Source of the DNA: Clostridiales bacterium COT073_COT-073 | Lineage (GTDB): Bacteria; Bacillota; Clostridia; Lachnospirales; Vallitaleaceae | Length of the DNA stretch: 64,000 nt | Reading direction: 5' to 3' | NCBI GenBank assembly: GCA_003858485.1 | Contig: RQYD01000012.1 | Coordinates: 16,270-80,269 of the forward strand | Made by a program: the position numbers and the translations under genes | Notes under the pieces: model-generated | Told to the model about the DNA's origin: nothing | Database searches by the model: none | The model's input: only the letters and a program-made list of their open reading frames with translations | Shown: in pieces, positions 43,532-53,273 of the stretch | Layout of the letters: each line of letters starts with the position of its first letter | Position numbering within the stretch: position 1 is the stretch's first letter

Positions 43532-45868
43532 ATGATGACCAAAAAAACTAACTTATTCCTATTCAGTATTGGCCTGCTGATGGCAATGCTTTTCTGTTTG
43601 AGCGCAGCGCCGACCAAAGCCGCCAAGCCAATGACCTATTTGCTGGATAATATTGGCCTTTTCAATGATCAGGAAGCGGAGTATATCAATCATAAGCTGT
43701 CCTTGCATTATGAAGAAAATATGCCTCATTATCTAACTTTCATGGTCACTTTGGATGAAAATGCCATGCTCCCGCGTCAGGATCTGCTGCAATACACAAA
43801 TGTCCTGATCAATCGTGAGACCTTTGGCCATATTGAAGCGCCCGAATATGGAGCCATCTTTTTATTTATTAACCGCTCACCCAAGGGCAAAATCGAAATG
43901 GCGGTCCTGCCTACCAATAATCAAACCGAAAATTATTCACAATACAATATTGACCATATGGAAAAATCATTGCTGGAAACCTACACTTCTACCCAAAATT
44001 GGTATTCGGTAACGCTTGACCTGATCCGCCTGGTCAATACCTATCGCGGTTATTTTATTAATGAACTGGTCACAGAAAAAATTAATCCGGAAGATATTGA
44101 TGCTGCCAAGAATGAATTGGGCTGGTGGGTTGATAAATACAATTACAACCTGGTTTTCCTGCTGACCGATGGTCTTAGTCCGGCCCTGCGCGATCAGTAT
44201 TTGCAGGATTATTTTCATAAGGGCGGCTATGGCAGCTGGAATGATGGTGTGGGTGCCTTTGTCCTGTATGATCATACAGAAAAGAAAGCCTATCTGGAAG
44301 TTTATGGCGACATCATCCTGGGCGGTGATGGACAACGTCTAACCCAGCTACTCAATGATTTATCGAAAAGTCTTAGTCAGTATCGGATTTTAGATGCTGT
44401 CTATATGGTTGAGCGGTATTTGGATCCGATCGGTGAACTGCCTTTGACTTTTACTTTGGACGGAAATTCAACACCCATTATCACGACTCTCCATGACCCG
44501 GATAATCTTTTAAATGATGCTCAATCCGTTGAGTTAGTGACCCTAACTGAAGTTTTTTCAGCCAAAACAAATCACTATCTTGGTACTTATATTTATCAAT
44601 CTGCCAAGGACGCTCTTTCGCAATCACCGGAGAGTTTTTTACAGGATTTGTTTGCTCAGATACCTGGCAATTCAGGTATGATCTTATTATTTGACCAAGC
44701 CGGTAAAGACTATCATCTTTATGCCGCCGCCGAACTCAATGATTATTTGAAAAAAAATAAAAAGATCATTGATCCGGTTTTGCAGCATTTAAAAAATCGT
44801 CTGAAAAAAAATGGTTACAGTAGTCAAAGCATTTTTCAGCATCAACAGGATCTAATTACTTTCCTTGATTTTTTAATGGTCTATCAGCAGGAAAATAGCT
44901 ATTTGGTGTCAGGTCAGCCTATGTCTTTGAAAGAAAAACCGGAAACTCTTAAAAGTCTTAAAAAGTCCGGTAATGCTGGCCTTAAACCAATGGTTGTCAA
45001 CCTCAGTCAGTCCGAAAGAATACAATCTACCGCTCAATGGATCGATCAATTTGAGCAAATTTTAGAGGCGGCTGATTTAACGGATGAAGTTGTAGTGCTG
45101 TTTTATGATGTCCCCAAAAATCAAGCAAGCGTTCGCTATTTTGGTGATAATAAAGATCTGGCTAGCCTGACCAGGAAAGAAATTGAACCGGCGGTAGTTA
45201 AGGCTTTTCAAGCTGGATCTCCCCAAGCCAATACCCCTTTTCACACTTTTATAAGCACTGTCGAAACCAAAGCTCTGCCGCTGTTATCCGAACAGGCAGA
45301 AGCCAAGGAAAATGACAGCAGCCAAACCGATAAAACAGGTGAAAATCAAAAAGCTGACGGAAAAGAGAAAGATACCAAAGATCAAGATAAAAAGGATAAA
45401 AAAGAGAAAGATTCCAAGGGTAAAGATAAAAAAGAGAAAGGCAGCAAAGATCAGGACAATGATAAGTCTCAGCCTGACAAATCAAGCCCTGATCCGTCAG
45501 AAAACAAAAAAACTGCTGAGGCACAATCGGATGGTAAATCTGAGTCCGAGGCCACTGCTGACACCAAAGCAAACGGCCAGAAAGCAGTTGCCAAAACGGA
45601 TAAAGCTGCACAGACCAGCTCTAGTAAAGGAGTGATCATTGCTTTGCTTGGCGGCATTGGGCTGCTGCTGGTGATCATTTTAATTCTGATCCTGGTGCTG
45701 ATCAGCAAGAAAAAGCAAGCGAATCTTTATTCGGCCGAACAATCAGCGCAGACATTATATCCGGAAGACAGTGATGATTGGTCAGATCCGAATAATAATT
45801 ATTATTCGCCAGCGGAATATCCTGACCAGGACCCAAATGATCCAAATAATCAAAATTATTATCAATAG
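43532..45868 (+). CDS. Membrane-anchored protein with repeated TPM-like domains (2)
   Basis: A 778-residue paralogue of the preceding protein with the same plan: signal peptide to about residue 32, TPM-like modules (YLLDNIGLFNDQEAEYINHKL near 37; PEDIDAAKNELGWW near 190; DPDNLLNDAQSVELV near 322), a long charged linker of K, D and E (about 595-690), a membrane helix near 705-728 and an acidic N/Y/P-rich tail. The linker contains iterations of KDKKEK and KDQD. The ribosome site AAAGGAGTGAGAGG is like that of its neighbour, so both genes arose by tandem duplication. Function unknown. Confidence 0.65.
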   Translation: MMTKKTNLFLFSIGLLMAMLFCLSAAPTKAAKPMTYLLDNIGLFNDQEAEYINHKLSLHYEENMPHYLTFMVTLDENAMLPRQDLLQYTNVLINRETFGHIEAPEYGAIFLFINRSPKGKIEMAVLPTNNQTENYSQYNIDHMEKSLLETYTSTQNWYSVTLDLIRLVNTYRGYFINELVTEKINPEDIDAAKNELGWWVDKYNYNLVFLLTDGLSPALRDQYLQDYFHKGGYGSWNDGVGAFVLYDHTEKKAYLEVYGDIILGGDGQRLTQLLNDLSKSLSQYRILDAVYMVERYLDPIGELPLTFTLDGNSTPIITTLHDPDNLLNDAQSVELVTLTEVFSAKTNHYLGTYIYQSAKDALSQSPESFLQDLFAQIPGNSGMILLFDQAGKDYHLYAAAELNDYLKKNKKIIDPVLQHLKNRLKKNGYSSQSIFQHQQDLITFLDFLMVYQQENSYLVSGQPMSLKEKPETLKSLKKSGNAGLKPMVVNLSQSERIQSTAQWIDQFEQILEAADLTDEVVVLFYDVPKNQASVRYFGDNKDLASLTRKEIEPAVVKAFQAGSPQANTPFHTFISTVETKALPLLSEQAEAKENDSSQTDKTGENQKADGKEKDTKDQDKKDKKEKDSKGKDKKEKGSKDQDNDKSQPDKSSPDPSENKKTAEAQSDGKSESEATADTKANGQKAVAKTDKAAQTSSSKGVIIALLGGIGLLLVIILILILVLISKKKQANLYSAEQSAQTLYPEDSDDWSDPNNNYYSPAEYPDQDPNDPNNQNYYQ

Positions 45869-46337
45869 CCTGTCCTCCGGAATTTCTTTTGAAGCAAAGA
45901 TCAAATCGCACAAATACAAATATTGTAAACACATTTGCTGTCAAAATCGTTTTATGTAACAGTAGCCACGGCTGAAAGCAGAATATAATAAAAGCCCCGG
46001 AAATACAAAGCAAATTCACGGAACTTGTTGATAGAAAAATGTACCGCTCCCAAAGCCAAACCAAAGATCTAAGCTTGAAGGGCGGTACTAATTTTTATCC
46101 ACCTGCTTTTTTTCGTGGATATTGATTTTAAAAACCCATTTTCGGTTGTATAATTTTTGGTATTGGTAATGGAATTATTCCATAAGTACCAAAATCAGCT
46201 GCTGCCCTTGGGATTACTAAATTAAAACTAACTGAAAATTCTATGATTTTCCGGTCCGTTCTTGCTTTTACTCGGATCCTTCAGCCACTGCCGGAAAGTT
46301 ACTTCTTGCTTTTGCGTTTCTGCCACCGTTCTTGCTT
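45869..46337. other. Intergenic stretch between TPM genes and ysxC
   Basis: No gene is supported. A 9-bp stem GTACCGCTC / GGGCGGTAC at 46041-46088 with a weak T-run may end the TPM transcript. An inverted repeat around GGAATTATTCC lies near 46170. The right end is a duplicate of the ysxC 3' end (see 46256-46362). Confidence 0.5.
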
Positions 46338-46362
46338 TTACTCAGATCCTTCAGCCACCGCC
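46256..46362. repeat. 37-bp direct repeat at ysxC 3' end
   Basis: The segments 46256-46292 and 46326-46362 match at 35 of 37 positions with a 70-base period. The right copy encodes the last residues and stop of YsxC. The left is a non-coding duplicate just past the stop. Confidence 0.75.
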
Positions 46363-46940
46363 GCCAGCATTTGGTCAAAAGCTTCCCAAATATCTTCCAG
46401 CCCACTTTTATTCAGAGCCGAAAAAGGAAAAAGCTGATGGCTGCTTAAACTCAAGCTTTGACGGATCAGTTTCAAAGCCTTGTCCTGCTGTTGTTTACCC
46501 ATTTTATCAACTTTAGTGGCTACTACCATTGGTTCATAGCCAAAAGAGCGGATCCAGTCCAGCATTTGCCGGTCATTAGCCGAAGGCTCATGCCGGCCAT
46601 CCACCAGCAGCACGACCTGCATTAAAGTTTGTCTGGTATGCAAATAATCATCAATCATCTTGGCCCAACGTTCTCTTTCACTTTTGGATACCTTAGCATA
46701 GCCATATCCAGGCAGATCCACAAAGTAAAGACTTTCTTCCACATTATAAAAATTAATGGTTTGTGTTTTACCAGGCTGGGATGAAGTTCTGGCCAGGGCT
46801 TTGCGCCGAACCAAAGCATTGATCAGTGAAGATTTGCCAACATTGGATTTACCGGCAAAGGCAATCTCCGGTAATTCATTGGTTGGATACTGTTCTTCCT
46901 TTACTCCGACTGCCGCCAAATAAGCATTATTTACATTCAT
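46338..46940 (-). CDS. ysxC: Ribosome biogenesis GTPase YsxC/EngB
   Basis: A 200-residue essential GTPase for 50S subunit assembly. G1 is GKSNVGKSS near 30, G3 DLPGYGYAK near 75, G4 TKVDK near 142 and G5 FSALNKSG near 174. The ATG follows AAAGGAG, 12 bp after lon. Gene order lon-ysxC is conserved in Firmicutes. Confidence 0.96.
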   Translation of the reverse strand: MNVNNAYLAAVGVKEEQYPTNELPEIAFAGKSNVGKSSLINALVRRKALARTSSQPGKTQTINFYNVEESLYFVDLPGYGYAKVSKSERERWAKMIDDYLHTRQTLMQVVLLVDGRHEPSANDRQMLDWIRSFGYEPMVVATKVDKMGKQQQDKALKLIRQSLSLSSHQLFPFSALNKSGLEDIWEAFDQMLAAVAEGSE

Positions 46941-46952
46941 TTCTGTTCTCCT

Positions 46953-49349
46953 TTAGCTTTCCCTTTTAACTGACCCCTTTTTGGCTGCTTTGGTTTTGAC
47001 CGGTTTTGCCGCCTCTCCCTTTTGGGCTGTTTCGGTTTTGGGCAAGACTGCAAGTTCAAATACCTGCTCCACATTGGTGACATAATGAATGGTCAGATTT
47101 TGTGTAATTTCTCTATCCAATTCACCAATGGTTGGACGATTGGCTTCCGGCACAATCACTTCACTGATGCCTGCCCGTTTGGCAGCCAAAATCTTTTCTT
47201 TTAATCCACCAATCGCCAGCACCCGGCCCTGAAGGGTAATTTCGCCGGTCATGGCTACATCATTACGGACTTTCCGACCGGTCAAAGCCGAAAACATGGC
47301 TGTTGCCATGGTAATACCGGCCGATGGCCCATCTTTAGGCACTGCTCCTTCCGGAATATGAATGTGAAAATCCATACCCTTATAAAAGTTTTCCGGCAGA
47401 TGATATTGCTTGATACAGCTTCTCAGATAACTCATAGCGGTATTGGCTGATTCTTTCATCACTTCACCCAAACGACCGGTCAAACGAAATTCTCCTTTAC
47501 CGGCAACTGCCACCAACTCAATCGACAAGGTATCACCACCCACTTCGGTCCAGGCTAAGCCCCGGACAATACCGATCTGCGGCTGGTCAAACATTTTATC
47601 ATAGTGATAACCGGGAATGCCCAAATATTTCTCCAGATTATTTTGTTTAACCACTACTTTGTTCTTTTTCCCCAGCAAAATTTCCTTGGCGGTCTTGCGG
47701 CAGATATCGCCAATCTTCCGCTCCAGATTACGGACTCCGGCCTCTCTGGTATAACCACTGATGATTTCCCGCAGCGCATTATCGCTGATACTCAGATTTT
47801 CTTCGGTCAATCCTGCTTTTTTCATTTGCTTACCAATCAAATACCGGCGGGCAATATGAAATTTTTCATTCATTGAATACGAACTGACCTCAATAATTTC
47901 CAGTCTGTCCATTAATGGGCGGGGAATCGTCGACAGGCTATTGGCAGTGGCAATAAATAAAACATTAGATAAATCAATCGGAATTTCAAAATAATGATCC
48001 CGAAAACTCTTATTTTGCTCACCATCTAACACTTCCAGCAGGGCCGCTGCCGGGTTGCCCCGAAAATCAGAACTGGTCTTATCCAGTTCATCCAGTAAAA
48101 TCAAGGGATTGGTCGTTCCGGCCTGCTTCATCGCCGCCACAATCCTGCCCGGCATAGCTCCAACATAAGTTTTACGATGCCCCCGGATTTCTGCCTCATC
48201 ACGCACGCCGCCCAGCGAAATCCGGACATATTCCCGGTTGACCGCTCTGGCAATTGAACGCACCACTGAAGTTTTACCAGTTCCCGGTGGACCGACCAAA
48301 CAAATAATCGGGCTGTTGGCATCTTTGGATAAACGGCGAACCGCCAAATGCTCGAGCACTCTTTCCTTGACCTTTTCCAGTCCATAATGATCTTCATCCA
48401 GCACTGCCTCGGCTTTTTTTAAGTCGATCGACTCCTTGGAAGCTTTACCCCAGGGATATTCCAGGACCGCATCCAGATAATTGCGGATGGTTGAGGCATC
48501 CGGTGAAGCCATTGGCATTCTGGATAAGCGGTTTCTTTCTTTTTCCAGTTTTTGTTTGACTTCAGTCGGTGCCTTTAACTTCTTGATTTTTTGTTTATAT
48601 TCTTCAATTTCATTGTCTTCATCATCACCCAGCTCATCCTGAATCGCTTTTAGCTGTTCTTTCAGCACATAATCGCGCTGATTTTTCTCGAGCGAGCGCC
48701 GGACTTCTTCATGGAGCTTGCGCTGAACCTTAATGATCTCTATTTCTGACAGCAACATTTGACTGACTTTTTTGATCCGTTCTTCTTCATCCAGCTCTTC
48801 CAGAATTTCCTGCTTTTGCTCAATGGAGCGCAATAGATAGGTGGCAATCCCATCAGCCAATTCACTTAAGCTCTCAGCAGCCATTACCCGTTCCACTAAT
48901 TGCTTATCAATTTTAGCTGCCAAGTGTACAAATTCGGCAACTTCTTCCCGTATATTCCGAAAATAAGCTTCTTTTTCCTCAGCTGTAATATCGGCTAATA
49001 TCTCAGGCAAATACTCAACTGCCACTTGATAAAAATTTTCCTGCCTGGTAAAATCCACTAATTTTCCACGGGCCATTCCCTCTACCACGACTGAAATATT
49101 ATTTTTCGGCATTTTGACAATTTGTTTAATCCGGGCAATCGTTCCAACAGCATAAATGTCTTCACTAATATCCGGCTCATCATTAAATTGATTTTTCTGA
49201 GTAACCAAAAAAATCAGTTGATCTTCCTCCATTGCCTGCTCTACTGCCGTCACCGAAAATTCGTGTTTAATATCAATATGCAGCAGTGCTTTGGGCAAAA
49301 TGGTCAAGCCTTTTAAAATCAGGAGCGGCATCTTTTTCTTATTATCCAT
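46953..49349 (-). CDS. lon: ATP-dependent protease Lon (LonA)
   Basis: A 798-residue protease with N-terminal substrate domain, AAA+ domain (Walker [10 protein letters not shown] near 350; Walker B ILLDELDK near 413) and C-terminal serine-lysine protease domain. The nucleophile is in PKDGPSAG near 675 and the lysine in GGLKEK about 43 residues later. The N-terminal region is slightly divergent and the tail has a Lys/Ala-rich extension. It degrades damaged and regulatory proteins in the cytoplasm. It follows clpX by 12 bp. Confidence 0.96.
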   Translation of the reverse strand: MDNKKKMPLLILKGLTILPKALLHIDIKHEFSVTAVEQAMEEDQLIFLVTQKNQFNDEPDISEDIYAVGTIARIKQIVKMPKNNISVVVEGMARGKLVDFTRQENFYQVAVEYLPEILADITAEEKEAYFRNIREEVAEFVHLAAKIDKQLVERVMAAESLSELADGIATYLLRSIEQKQEILEELDEEERIKKVSQMLLSEIEIIKVQRKLHEEVRRSLEKNQRDYVLKEQLKAIQDELGDDEDNEIEEYKQKIKKLKAPTEVKQKLEKERNRLSRMPMASPDASTIRNYLDAVLEYPWGKASKESIDLKKAEAVLDEDHYGLEKVKERVLEHLAVRRLSKDANSPIICLVGPPGTGKTSVVRSIARAVNREYVRISLGGVRDEAEIRGHRKTYVGAMPGRIVAAMKQAGTTNPLILLDELDKTSSDFRGNPAAALLEVLDGEQNKSFRDHYFEIPIDLSNVLFIATANSLSTIPRPLMDRLEIIEVSSYSMNEKFHIARRYLIGKQMKKAGLTEENLSISDNALREIISGYTREAGVRNLERKIGDICRKTAKEILLGKKNKVVVKQNNLEKYLGIPGYHYDKMFDQPQIGIVRGLAWTEVGGDTLSIELVAVAGKGEFRLTGRLGEVMKESANTAMSYLRSCIKQYHLPENFYKGMDFHIHIPEGAVPKDGPSAGITMATAMFSALTGRKVRNDVAMTGEITLQGRVLAIGGLKEKILAAKRAGISEVIVPEANRPTIGELDREITQNLTIHYVTNVEQVFELAVLPKTETAQKGEAAKPVKTKAAKKGSVKRES

Positions 49350-49361
49350 ATTGCCCCCTTA

Positions 49362-50654
49362 CTAGGCCAAATTAGGGTCCGAAGTCAAGGCCTTTTTCTT
49401 CTTGGGCAGGCCCGGCTTTTTGATTGCCTGGACATTGCGAATGACTTCCGGCTCTCCGCCTGAAACAGCTTCCTTAGTAATGACCACTTTGCTGATATCG
49501 GGATCAGACGGTATTTCATACATGATATTGAGCATGATTTTTTCAATAATAGCTCGCAATCCTCTGGCTCCGGTCTTGTGCTTTAAGGCTTTTTCGGCAA
49601 TTGCAGTCAAGGCCTCCGGTTCAAATTCCAATTCCACTTCATCAATGGCTAACAGACTCTTATATTGCTTAACCAAAGCATTCTTCGGTTCCGTTAAAAT
49701 TTGCACCAATGCCTTTTCATCCAAATTATCAAGACTGACTACCACCGGCACCCGGCCGACAAATTCCGGAATCAGTCCATAGCGGATCAAATCTTCCGGG
49801 CCGACTTTTTTCAGAGTATCGGCCAGTGAGATCTCACTTTTCCCTTTGATTTCTGCGCCAAAGCCCATTCCTTTTTTCCCACGTCGCCTTTCAATAATTT
49901 TTTCCAGACCATCAAAGGCACCGGCAATAATAAACAAGATCTTACTGGTGTCGACCTGAATAAACTCCTGATGCGGATGCTTGCGGCCTCCCTGTGGCGG
50001 TACATTGGCAATCGTGCCTTCCAAAATCTTCAGCAGCGCCTGCTGAACCCCTTCACCGCTGACATCACGGGTAATTGATGGATTTTCTGATTTTTTGGTA
50101 ATCTTATCAATTTCATCAATATAAATAATCCCCAGCTCCGCTTTTTCAATATCAAAATCAGCCGCCTGCAGCAAACGCAGCAAAATATTTTCCACATCTT
50201 CACCCACATAACCGGCCTCTGTTAAAGAGGTGGCATCAGCAATGGCAAAAGGCACATTTAAAATTCTGGCCAAAGACTGAGCCAATAAAGTTTTGCCGGA
50301 TCCAGTCGGGCCAAGTAAAAGAATATTTGATTTTTGGATTTCAACATCATCTGCGATGCCGGCATTGATTCTTTTGTAATGATTATAAACTGCCACTGCC
50401 AGAGTTTTCTTGGCTTCTTCCTGACCAATCACATATTGGTCAAGGAAATCTTTAATTTCCTCCGGTTTTGGTACTTCTCTTAAATCCAGTTCCTGCGGCT
50501 GTCCCAGCTCTTCCATCACAATTTCGCTGCACAGTCCGATACATTCGTCACAAATATAGGCATTTGGCCCGGCAATCAACTTGCGGACCTGATCCTGCGT
50601 TTTATTGCAAAAGGAACAGCGGAGCTGTCTTCTTTCTTCCGTTTTATTTGCCAA
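49362..50654 (-). CDS. clpX: ClpX, ATP-dependent Clp protease unfoldase
   Basis: A 430-residue AAA+ unfoldase. The N-terminal zinc domain is CSFCNKTQ and CDECIGLC; Walker A is GPTGSGKT near 113 and Walker [10 protein letters not shown] near 175. The stretch near [12 protein letters not shown] carries the usual loop region before the IGF-type ClpP docking loop, here KGMGFG. The start is a TTG at 50654 preceded by GAGGG. It works with ClpP encoded 15 bp upstream. Confidence 0.96.
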   Translation of the reverse strand: MANKTEERRQLRCSFCNKTQDQVRKLIAGPNAYICDECIGLCSEIVMEELGQPQELDLREVPKPEEIKDFLDQYVIGQEEAKKTLAVAVYNHYKRINAGIADDVEIQKSNILLLGPTGSGKTLLAQSLARILNVPFAIADATSLTEAGYVGEDVENILLRLLQAADFDIEKAELGIIYIDEIDKITKKSENPSITRDVSGEGVQQALLKILEGTIANVPPQGGRKHPHQEFIQVDTSKILFIIAGAFDGLEKIIERRRGKKGMGFGAEIKGKSEISLADTLKKVGPEDLIRYGLIPEFVGRVPVVVSLDNLDEKALVQILTEPKNALVKQYKSLLAIDEVELEFEPEALTAIAEKALKHKTGARGLRAIIEKIMLNIMYEIPSDPDISKVVITKEAVSGGEPEVIRNVQAIKKPGLPKKKKALTSDPNLA

Positions 50655-50669
50655 ATCAATCCCTCATTC

Positions 50670-51251
50670 CTATTTCTTTTCAATGATTTTGTCAACAATT
50701 CCATATTTTACCGCCGCTTCCGCACTCATAAAATAATCACGCTCGGTATCTCGCTCAATTACCTCCAGCGGCTGACCAGTATTTTCACTTAAAATTTCAT
50801 TTAATTTCCTGCGCATTTCCAGGATCCGCTCTGCCTGGATCTTAATATCACTGGCCTGTCCCTGAGAACCGCCAGATGGTTGGTGGATCATCACTTCGGC
50901 ATTTGGTAAAATCATACGTTTTCCTTTGGTACCACCAGCTAACAAGAATGCCCCCATGCTGGCTGCCATACCAATGCAAATGGTTGATACATCGGGCTTA
51001 ATATACTGCATGGTGTCATAAATGGCCATGCCGGCTGTGATCACCCCACCCGGACTATTGATATATAAAAAGATATCCTTTTCCGGATCATCCGATTCTA
51101 AAAATAAAAGCTGAGCAACCACCAAGCTGGCAGTTACATCATTGACTTCTTCTCCCAAAAAAATAATGCGCTCTTTGAGCAAACGCGAATAAATATCATA
51201 GGAACGCTCACCGCGTCCGGTTTGTTCAATTACATAAGGTACTAAACTCAT
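50670..51251 (-). CDS. clpP: ClpP protease subunit
   Basis: A 193-residue serine peptidase forming the tetradecameric barrel. The triad is Ser98 (GMAASMG), His123 (MIHQPSGG) and Asp172. I use the ATG at 51251 with AAGGAGG upstream; the open frame to 51359 is an extension without support. Pairs with ClpX. No CtsR or CIRCE box was seen upstream. Confidence 0.97.
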   Translation of the reverse strand: MSLVPYVIEQTGRGERSYDIYSRLLKERIIFLGEEVNDVTASLVVAQLLFLESDDPEKDIFLYINSPGGVITAGMAIYDTMQYIKPDVSTICIGMAASMGAFLLAGGTKGKRMILPNAEVMIHQPSGGSQGQASDIKIQAERILEMRRKLNEILSENTGQPLEVIERDTERDYFMSAEAAVKYGIVDKIIEKK

Positions 51252-51430
51252 TGCAACCTCCTTTTTTGATTGCTGTTTTTTAACTACTGCTGTTTTACCC
51301 GCCCATTTGACGTGCTGCAGACCTGTTATATCCAAAGCAAATGGCAAATTCATCGCCATTCCGATTCTGTTTGCAATTTGACAGTTGATGACTTTCTGCC
51401 AGCGCTGTCCCTATTTTTCTTCTATGGATA

Positions 51431-51471
51431 GAAAAGCGGTTGCTTTTCTTTGTTCCTCAGCACCGCTTTTC
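51431..51471. terminator. Hairpin between tig and clpP
   Basis: GAAAAGCGGT and ACCGCTTTTC form a 10-bp stem with a 21-base loop. It may partly terminate or process the tig transcript before clpP. No strong T-run on the minus strand. Confidence 0.5.
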
Positions 51472-51574
51472 CTTATATCCTGCTTAATATTTTAGCCATT
51501 TCCCGACATCAGTTTAAGCCATTGTCAGGTCAGTCATTTCTTTTCATCACTTACCGGAATACCGTAACCTGCAA

Positions 51575-52855
51575 TTAAATAAATTTAACCGCTTCTTTGA
51601 CCAAAGCCAATGCTTTTTGATTTAAGATATCTTCTTTCATCATATCGGCATCCGGCACCATGCCCTTGACTTTCTCCAGATCCATTTGATACATGTCGGC
51701 CATCTTTTGATATTCCTTATTGATATCTTCTTCACTTACTTCCAGATTTTCAGCCTTAGCTACCGCTTCTAAAGCCAAACGGCCTTTAATGCTCTTAACT
51801 GCTCCATCTCTTAAGCTGGCTTGCAGAGCAGATACAGTTTGACCAGTAAACTGCATATATTGCTCCAGAGAAAAGCCTTGCGCCCGCATCCGTTTTTCCA
51901 TATTATACATTTGGTTTTCCACTTCCAAATCGACCATTGGCTCCGGCAGTTCCACCTCCAGCTTATTAACCAAAGCATCCATTACCTGATGCTCCAGTTC
52001 ATGCTCGGCTTTATGCTCTTTATCATGCAATAATTGTTTTTTCAAGTCTTCTTTATACTCTGCTAAAGTATCAAAATCCGATACATCCTGAGCCAGTTCA
52101 TCATCTAAATCCGGCAATTCTTTTTCACTGATGGCATGTAATTTAACGGCAAATACAGCCTCTTTTCCGGCTAATTCTTCAGAATGATAAGGGCTTGGGA
52201 AAGTGACATTGACATCAAATTCCTCACCAATGCTATGGCCGATAACCTGATCCTCAAAGCCCGGAATAAATTGGCCGGAACCGATCGTCAGCTTATGATT
52301 TGTGTCGGTGCCGCCATCAAAAGCTACTCCATCCACAGAGCCGGCATAATCAATGGTGACAGTATCGCCATCTTTGACCGGGCGATCATCGACATCAATA
52401 ATCCGGGCATTCTTTTCCCGAACTTCTTCTAATTTTTTCTCAATTTCCTCATCACTGACACTGATTTCTTCTTTTTTAATTTCCAGTCCTTTATATTCGG
52501 TTAAGCTGACTTCAGGCTTAACTGCCACTTCGGCGGTAAAGATAAATTCCTTGCCTTCTTCGGCTTGTACCACATTGACCAGCGGACGGGAAACAATGTC
52601 CAAACCGGATTCTTCAATCGCTTTTTCATATGCCGGCTGCATTACTTCATTGGCCGCATCTTCATAAAACACATCGGAGCCATATGCTTTTTCAATTAAT
52701 TTTCTTGGAGCCTTGCCTTTGCGGAAGCCCGGAATTTGAATTTTTCCTCTATTTTTTTGATAAGCGGTTTCAACTGCTTTTTTAAATGTGTCCGCATCCA
52801 CCTCCATGGTAATTTTAACCATGCTTTTTTCCAATTTTTCGATTTTTGCACTCAT
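51575..52855 (-). CDS. tig: Trigger factor chaperone
   Basis: A 426-residue ribosome-bound chaperone and prolyl isomerase. The ribosome-binding signature PGFRKGKAPRKLIEKAYG lies near 37-54, the FKBP domain near 160-245 (DGDTVTIDYAGSVDGVAFDGG), and the helical C-terminal arms follow. I choose the ATG at 52855, seven bases after AGGAG, over the ATG two codons earlier that touches the ribosome site. Confidence 0.96.
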   Translation of the reverse strand: MSAKIEKLEKSMVKITMEVDADTFKKAVETAYQKNRGKIQIPGFRKGKAPRKLIEKAYGSDVFYEDAANEVMQPAYEKAIEESGLDIVSRPLVNVVQAEEGKEFIFTAEVAVKPEVSLTEYKGLEIKKEEISVSDEEIEKKLEEVREKNARIIDVDDRPVKDGDTVTIDYAGSVDGVAFDGGTDTNHKLTIGSGQFIPGFEDQVIGHSIGEEFDVNVTFPSPYHSEELAGKEAVFAVKLHAISEKELPDLDDELAQDVSDFDTLAEYKEDLKKQLLHDKEHKAEHELEHQVMDALVNKLEVELPEPMVDLEVENQMYNMEKRMRAQGFSLEQYMQFTGQTVSALQASLRDGAVKSIKGRLALEAVAKAENLEVSEEDINKEYQKMADMYQMDLEKVKGMVPDADMMKEDILNQKALALVKEAVKFI

Positions 52856-52916
52856 TTGCATTCTCCTTCTTCTTTTTCTTCTGGTTGCGGGCAGAATAAC
52901 CCACATTCATCAAGTG

Positions 52917-52945
52917 ATTATATCACACTTTTGAGTAAATGAAAA
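52917..52945 (-). promoter_or_regulatory. Promoter of tig
   Basis: On the minus strand an extended -10 TGATATAAT (TATAAT at 52917-52922) and TTTTCA (52940-52945) have a 17-base spacer, about 60 bases before the start codon. Confidence 0.65.
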
Positions 52946-53141
52946 GGAGTTTTTTATAAGTTTTATGGGTTGGTTTCATGGTCGGTTTTATGAGTTTTAA
53001 GCAGGTTTTGAATGGCTTTTGTGATAGTATGCCGGGCAAGGCGATTGGGAGATTTTATTATATTATGTCAGGAGTTTCCTAAGTTTTATCGGCGGCTAAA
53101 TCAAATATTCGGGCATATTTGCCCACTTCAAAACATTATCA

Positions 53142-53216
53142 AAAGGGGCATGGCCTTGATTTTCATGGCCATGCCCCTTTGTTTGATCCGGGAAAGTCAT
53201 GCTTTCCCGGTTTTTT
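53142..53216. terminator. Twin hairpins downstream of SLH gene
   Basis: A perfect 14-bp stem AAAGGGGCATGGCC / GGCCATGCCCCTTT (53142-53180) stands beside a 9-bp stem CCGGGAAAG / CTTTCCCGG (53188-53210) followed by TTTTTT on the plus strand. They close the leftward SLH gene and insulate tig. The rest of 52946-53141 shows nothing recognisable. Confidence 0.75.
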
Positions 53217-53273
53217 AGTTAGAAAGTTAAACTGCTGATATCCATTTTCCCTTTGCTGCTCTTAGTCAAGCAT

